A stretch of 64,000 nt of DNA from Scilla litardierei (lineage: Eukaryota > Streptophyta > Magnoliopsida > Asparagales > Asparagaceae): assembly GCA_030789695.1 (NCBI GenBank), contig CM061141.1, forward strand, positions 277,457,871 through 277,521,870. The letters run 5' to 3'. Positions 58,901 through 64,000 of the stretch are shown here, in pieces. The position numbers and the translations under genes are program-made. The notes below the pieces were generated by a model. It did not search any database, was not told the origin of the DNA, and was given only the letters and a program-made list of their open reading frames with translations. How positions within the stretch are numbered: the first letter of the stretch is position 1; every line of letters begins with the position of its first letter.

Positions 58901-58944
58901 AGTGCTAGATGGGGGGTTAAATATGCAATATTCGACCCGAATCA
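55904..58944 (-). repeat. E2 3' LTR, interrupted
   Basis: Matches 61216-63129 apart from the insertion 56293-57435. U3 contains CCGTTGGAT words: a 22-bp perfect palindrome with arms CCGTTGGATGA (58408-58429) and CCGTTGGAT/ATCCAACGG around AGAG (58551-58572). TATATAAGG (minus sense) lies near 57925-57935. ORFs here (57951-58795) are shadows. Confidence 0.9.
56293..57435. mobile_element. Solo LTR (1143 bp) in the E2 LTR
   Basis: Starts TGTTACGAGG and ends GGTCGTAACA: an 8-bp inverted end TGTTACGA/TCGTAACA. TCGCT stands at 56288-56292 and 57436-57440, and the interrupted LTR resumes exactly as in the intact copy at 61604. A TATA-like TATTTATACC near 56767 and an 18-20 base G run (56914-56933) lie inside. 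No coding region. Family unknown. Confidence 0.9.
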
Positions 58945-59960
58945 CACCCACCAACTAGCGATTTGCTTGTCTCTAGCAAAAAGTGCGATGAATACGGATG
59001 ATTAATAAAACAATAAATTCTATCAATCGCTTATGGCATGGCCCAATAATACACTTTCCAACATGATTTAGGCCATCAATATACTCAATCCATGAACAAG
59101 ATCAATCACAAGATATTTTCTCTAATTTAATTTGAATAAATAACATGCAAGCATCGTTTTGCGCAAGCGAAAGTATAACACGTCGTTATATTCTAGTCTT
59201 CTCATTTCCAAGGAATTGGCCTATCAAAACAATCATTCAAATCATGGGTATCTTTAGTTGCCTAGATTATTCGCCACTTCTTTTCTTTAATTAGTTCCGC
59301 GTAATGCGCATCAAGCAACATTTGCGGAAGATGTATAACTTGGATCGCTCCATCAAATGAGCGAGGTTCCGGTCAATGGCTCCCAAATCAGACGATAATA
59401 GGGCATTAGGCCAAAAAGGACCCCTCGGACTGTACTACTCGAGCCAACCAAGTTATTTATTAGTGACATACTTATTCATTTTTTTTGTTTCTTCATTTTT
59501 CTCCTTTTTTCTTTTTTTTTCGTAAGCAACTCAACATCCATTCTTTGAAACATAAACATTAATAACAATGGCCAAATTCCTCTTCAACTTGAAGACTGTT
59601 CTAATAAATCGTGTATACTTAAGCTTTTTCATCACATTAGCATGCATGAAATAAATTCAAACTATTTTGAGATATTAATCATGGAAATTGAAAGTTTTCA
59701 TGAATAGCATATTAATGGTAATTCCATGAAGGAAAAATAATTAACTCAAGCCACAAACAATTTTTAGAACTCAATCAATGCATAATCATCCGTACTTGGA
59801 GTGTATGAAGGAGTTTTCAATGATGCGATTTGGTGATTTATTCTTCTCAAAAAAATCCTAAGTTCTCATACACACCCCCCCAACTAAAGATGAGCATTAT
59901 CCTCAATGTTGAAAGGGGTACGAGTTTATTCAAAGCAAGCAACTAGAAAGCATATAAAAA
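58945..59960 (-). other. E2 3' internal region with two hairpin-PPT modules
   Basis: Terminal module: PPT next to the LTR (CACCCACCAACT, 58945-58956) and stem TTTGCTTG (58962-58969)/CTAGCAAA (58973-58980) with one mismatch. Internal module: G-tract (CACCCCCCCAACT, 59873-59885), then AGCATTA (59893-59899)/CAATGTT (59904-59910), loop AGGA in minus sense, weaker pairing. The rest is AT-rich without genes. Confidence 0.75.
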
Positions 59961-61082
59961 CTACACTAATAGAAAGAACACACCATGGTCAAATGGCGGA
60001 TCCCGAATCTTTAATTGGGGAGGAAGTTGTTCAATTTGCTCCTTGCGCTCCTCGGAGAGTAATCTTCCTCCAACGACTAAACTGGATCCCAACAACGTAA
60101 CTCCCAGCATCTCTATAGGATGTTCACCTGTATCCTGCAAGAGATGAGTCACGTCAATCCATTTTAGTCTAAGATTCTTCTTAATAAAAATATTCCAAAT
60201 GTAGTCATCAAAATAGTTGAAATAAATTAAAGCAAGTTGACGACTACTCCCTGAAAGATATGCACTACTCTCGGTATGATGCTCAGTCATTGGGGAGATG
60301 GGTAAATGATTTTGGGAAAAAACTGGAGGAGGGAATGGTTCTGGCTCCATGGCGATAATCTCAAAACCCTTGTCCCTAGTTGTGTCCTCCTCATGTTCAT
60401 CCAAAATTGCTAGCTCGTCCTCTCTTTTGCACACACTTCCTGCCATGTAGATATTTTTATTCGTGTCCTCAACGTGACATGGTTCGCTCAATATACCTGT
60501 AATAGAAGATAAACTCGTATTAGATTCTTGAAGTTGAGTTTCAAAAGCATTACTTTCTTCTAGGCAAGTGGCAATCAGAGTAAGATTTTCAAAGGATTTC
60601 TGAATCTGCCGATTCCGAGGAAGGAAATTCTCTTGGAATTGATGGGATGTGGCCTCATGTGTCTGAATAATTAAGTAAACTTTCTCTTTCAAGGATTGCA
60701 AAGGTACGTCTACGATTTGCCCCCCTTAATCAAGGCACGAAGGCTCCGTTGAATCGCACTCGGAAGTCTCTTTCATGATTTCTTCATTCTCTTGTAAAGA
60801 CTCCATGTATTTCCACGCCTCTGTCGGCGTCATGACACCCAAGAATTTCTGCAGCTGTGGTCATAGTCCATCTAGAAAGGATTCCATACGCTCGTTCTTT
60901 GTGTACCCATGCTGCGGATAGCTCGATATTATGTCTGTGAACCTCCTCCAGGCCTGAAAGAAAGTTTCACAATCAGTCTGATTAAAATTAACGATCTTGA
61001 GCTTCTCCATCCTATGTTTGTGTGCATTAGCGTAATCTGCATCATGCCAATTGTTTGTGCAATAGAAATTCATATACTCCAT
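59961..61082 (-). pseudogene. E2 ORF: Gag remnant plus acidic protein, two stops
   Basis: One frame from ATG 61082 to the stop at 59961, about 374 codons, with TGA 60861-60863 and TAA 60726-60728 inside. The first 75 residues keep the Athila/Tat Gag helix region (TFFQAWRRFTDIISSYPQHG, ERMESFLDGL). A charged stretch follows (TEAWKYMESLQENEEIMKET, EHEEDTTRDKGFE). The C-terminal block (WIDVTHLLQDTGEHPIEMLG, EQIEQLPPQLKIRDPPF) is shared with E3. I know no domain for that block. Shared ends in two related copies suggest the protein was kept for a time, possibly for packaging by a helper element. Confidence 0.65.
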
Positions 61083-61085
61083 TTT

Positions 61086-61111
61086 ATAATAATAATAATA
61101 ATAATAATAAA
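61086..61111. repeat. (TAA)n microsatellite
   Basis: About eight TAA units just upstream (minus sense) of the E2 ORF start. Confidence 0.9.
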
Positions 61112-61191
61112 ACAAAAGTTTATGTACAGTAAAGTGGAAAGATCTCACCAAAGGTCCCCTAAATGAAATAAACTGTGGTAACAAACCATTC

Positions 61192-61209
61192 TCCCCGGCA
61201 ACGGCGCCA
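61192..61209 (-). other. E2 primer-binding site for tRNA-Asp
   Basis: Minus sense TGGCGCCGTTGCCGGGGA, six bases from the LTR end at 61216; identical to the site at 39998. Confidence 0.9.
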
Positions 61210-61215
61210 AAAACT

Positions 61216-63129
61216 TGGTAGGCCCAAAATAGTGCTTCTCTCAAGCGCAAGAGTCCGTACAAGTAATATAATCTGGGAGTCCAGATGTCGAATCCTCGGG
61301 AGAAAATCTGTTGAAACCACAAAGCTTAAATCAAATAAAAAGCCAATGTAGAGAAACTAACCACTTTAAATGGTGATGGTGTGGATTGGTTTGATGGTGA
61401 TTTGTGAATACGTGAACAAAACGAACAAGGAAAATTTGTGAAAATATTTATGAGAAGTATGCACATGGTATGGGTTCGTTAGGATCAATGATTCGTATTA
61501 ATTTGGTTGATTAAATATAACTCAATAAATTCCCCTTTTGGGAGCAATTCATCGGAAAATACCCTTTTGGGGATTAAGGCACAAAATTCAATAAGATTGT
61601 CGCTAAAGTTATAATCTTCTAAAATTAAGATATGAAACTCTCTTTTGGAGAGATCAAAACTCACCCTTGTGGGGCGATCATCAACTCAATCACGCTCTTT
61701 TGGAATATGAAAATGTTGAATTTTAAGCCAAAGATCACAACTTTACCGACATACAATTTTAGCGCAAAAATACAACCAAACGAATACGAATCACATCTCC
61801 TAACTATGCCATACCATGCACAATAGAAATTTAGCTACTCATACTGAAAATAAACAGAGAATTCATCATATAAATCATGGTTCTAAGCAATACAATCAAA
61901 AAGAGTTCAAAAATACGCTAAAGAGTTCAAGAATATCACCAAATACGCTAGCAAATAGACTAAGAAAACCCCTCTTCTTCTTCCTCAAAGCCTCTGGAAT
62001 TTTACCTCAGGTTGCCCTCTGTCTTCTCCTTGAAATTCTGCAAAAATCGGCTCCAAAATCGCCCAAATACGCCAAGAACCCTAGAAATACCTTATATACG
62101 TAGATTGCGGGTTTAATGTTGCTATCGGGTTCAAAACCCGCTTCATTTTCGCTCAAACCCGAACCGCTAGCTGGATCCAATCTCCGTCGTCCATCAAAAG
62201 GCGGGATGCAACATGGGCGAGCTACGTGTCTCTTAAGATCCGCGCGCGCCCGCTCCGCATTCGCGTCCGACTTCGCTTCAGGATTAATTCACGCCGTTCG
62301 ATCGAGCCGGGGGCCGTCCGATCGAGCCGGGGGCCGTCCGATGGATGCCGCATGTCCTCGATGTTTGCCCAGTTCGCTGCGATTTGAGCTCGTTTGCATC
62401 CGTTGGATTGTAAAATGACGGACCAGATGATGCCACGTCTTCAAGAATTACCCCCGCTTCGCTCTCTTCGGTATCGCATCCGCTTTGAAGCGGAGTCCAT
62501 CGCAGCCATTCGTTCGAGCGGGCGCTCCTAGGATTGCACCACGTGGCCCTTCGATTGCAGCTCCGCTCTCGCGAATTCAGCTTCGACCGCATCCGTTGGA
62601 TGATCATCCAACGGTAGGAGATCAGCACGTCGTTCGCCTTCAGGATCCGTTGGAAGAGGCGGATAGTGAGCAGATGACTGCCACGTGGCCTTAGAGATAT
62701 CGATTCGCTGCTGTTTTTTTTGCGTTGATGATGGCCGTTGGATAGAGATCCAACGACGTAGATTGAGCCACGTAACCCGCATTTTGAGCTGTACGCGTAC
62801 GAGCGCCATATATCCGTATTTTGACCGTATTTCGTGCGTATTTCTCCATTTAAATGGTATTCTGCATTCAATAAAGCACACAAATTAGCACAGATCTCAG
62901 AAAAATACAAATAAATAGTCGTTAGAGTCGTGAGATCGAGACCAAGCCATGAAAAATATAAAAAGGCAGAAATACTCACTAAAATTTATACTTTGTGTAC
63001 AAATCAAGTGATATCCCTAATAAATGATGGTATTCAATATACAAACGTATTAGAGACCAATTAAACATCATTTACACACAAAATAGTGCTAGATTAGGGG
63101 GTTAAATATGCAATATTCAACCCGAATCA
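61216..63129 (-). repeat. E2 5' LTR
   Basis: 1914 bp, intact. U3 palindromes as in the other copy: 22-bp palindrome at 62593-62614; CCGTTGGAT at 62735-62743 facing a mutated ATCCAACGA at 62748-62756. A 20-bp phrase GATCGAGCCGGGGGCCGTCC is duplicated in tandem near 62299-62338 here but single in the other LTR. TATATAAGG in minus sense near 62091-62099. Confidence 0.9.
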
Positions 63130-64000
63130 GCATCTCCTTGTGATGGGTTCCTGCCAAATGGTGGAGATAGGTCGTGTCAAAAATAATTGGTCGAGAGCGC
63201 CCATCAAAGTGAAAAGCTTGCCAAAATAGGTCGTCGAAATGAATAAATGAATTTACGATCAAATGACGACAATTCGAATTATTATGATATGGAATTAAAT
63301 AATTTGATTCGGAGGTGGAGGAAAAAGAAAGATGGGAACTTCCCTGAAATGTGATGCTAGGCTCGGGATGATGCACGGCCTCAAGAGGAGGTGGAAGTGG
63401 CTGCAGAGAGAAAACTGGAGTAGGAGGGAACTCGGGCTCAATGTATACCATGTCATAATCCCCGTCACTATCCTCTTTCTCGACGTCAGCATCAACAATC
63501 TCTGCGGCACTCCCCACAACTGGTAACTGCTCCTGTCAAACCTCCTCGATGACTGGCAAGTGCGCATCCTGAGGCGAGGGAAGTGACATCTGTGACAGGA
63601 CTGGAGGCAGACATGTCTCGGGCAAATCTAAGCACGCATCATCCTCGTCATCCCAGAAATAGTTTATCTCAGTCGTCCTCCCTAAGTACTCAACCGCCTC
63701 GACCTGTGAAGGTAACTCTGAAGTGGATTGTGGCTCAGGCTCCATGGTGTCCTCAATCTGCTCTCGGCTATCATGCACATCCGCTTCATCCTTAACCTCA
63801 AAGTGAAAATGCATCGTGTCATCAACATGGTCGACACGCACTCCATCATCCGTCTCCTCTGACTCCTCAAAATATGGACATTCAGCTTCCTCTACTTGGC
63901 TCCAATGCACCCCATCATCATGTTCTGCTTGTTCCTCCGTAGGACCGTAATGGAATAAGCCCTCAGATGGCTCCTCAGGCTGGTCTGGGACCTGCTGAAT
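63130..64000 (-). pseudogene. E3 ORF, acidic N-terminal and middle part
   Basis: One minus-strand frame crosses the window edge, with TGA at 63536-63538. It is rich in Asp/Glu (VEKEDSDGDYDMVYIEPEFP, WDDEDDACLDLPETCLP) and ends at the E2 junction with FDTTYLHHLAGTHHKEML, parallel to E2's VTHLLQDTGEHPIEML. It continues at 55903. No known domain. Its start lies outside the window. Confidence 0.65.

Larger units (their letters stand above)
55904..63129 (-). mobile_element. E2: small non-autonomous Ty3-type element nested in E3
   Basis: LTRs 55904-58944 (with a 1148-bp insertion and its duplication) and 61216-63129 (1914 bp), in minus sense starting TGATTCGG and ending GGCCTACCA. GCATC duplications at 55899-55903 and 63130-63134. 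tRNA-Asp primer site at 61192-61209. The 2.27 kb internal part codes only for a Gag remnant fused to an acidic protein; no pol. E2 is related to E3 in ORF, LTR ends and hairpin-PPT layout, and entered E3's ORF. Confidence 0.9.
7391..64000 (-). mobile_element. E3: tRNA-Asp-type Ty3 element, minus strand, interrupted by two insertions, right end outside window
   Basis: E3 is rebuilt by removing the Sirevirus (7618-53112) and E2 (55904-63129). On the minus strand the order is: internal ORF (64000 to 63130, then 55903 to 55735), 3' internal region with two PPT-like tracts, then the 3' LTR (54529 to 53118, continuing 7617 to about 7391). LTR start TGATTCGG, PPT context and ORF match E2, which has the tRNA-Asp primer site of Athila/Tat elements. 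The outer LTR edge near 7391 is uncertain because the partner LTR lies beyond base 64000. Confidence 0.7.

Overview
The window looks like intergenic heterochromatin of a flowering plant with a large, repeat-rich genome. I found no intact host gene, tRNA or rRNA. Nearly everything is transposable-element DNA: Ty3/gypsy elements of the Tekay/Del type and the tRNA-Asp-primed Athila/Tat type, a Ty1/copia Sirevirus, solo LTRs and two Helitrons. The exact species cannot be told from the sequence.

Layout. (1) 1-3315 is the 3' end of a Tekay-like Ty3 element: integrase tail with chromodomain, polypurine tract (PPT) and a 2.67 kb LTR. (2) 3316-6365 is AT-rich DNA without genes, holding a 40-bp tandem repeat and a GC-rich island. 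(3) 6366 to about 7390 is a decayed Sirevirus-like LTR. (4) From about 7391 to the end of the window lies one minus-strand, tRNA-Asp-primed Ty3-like element, called E3 here. It has been broken twice. Its LTR was hit by a Sirevirus (7618-53112; identical-length 1720-bp LTRs; AGTGG target duplications). Its internal ORF was hit by a related element, E2 (55904-63129; GCATC duplications).

The Sirevirus itself carries three further insertions: a head-to-tail pair of Helitrons (about 10071-29778) in its 3' region; a solo LTR (34981-37836, AGAAT duplications) in integrase; and an Athila-like Ty3 element without pol (38433-49136, GACTT duplications) between gag and protease. E2 carries a 1143-bp solo LTR (56293-57435, TCGCT duplications). 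Five insertions are thus closed by 5-bp target-site duplications read directly from the sequence, nested up to three levels.

Coding content is relics. The Sirevirus gag, protease, integrase, RT/RNase H and env-like frames are broken by stops and frameshifts. The Athila-like element keeps a long open gag-protease frame, but its protease active site reads D-L-R-A-S and it has no reverse transcriptase. Helitron 2 carries captured pieces of at least three host genes: an EDR1-domain Raf-like MAPKKK, a J-domain protein and the succinyl-CoA ligase beta subunit, with exon borders still flanked by AG/GT. Helitron 1 keeps a helicase scrap plus about 9.5 kb of unusual DNA built from constantly re-used short words.

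Most notable: a purine-loop hairpin placed just before the PPTs in four Ty3-type elements, with different stem sequences but kept pairing; palindromic word arrays in the LTRs of several unrelated lineages, three of which share a TCGGT/ACCGA core; the word-scrambled mosaic inside Helitron 1; and the direct CTAG/TC junction of the tandem Helitrons.
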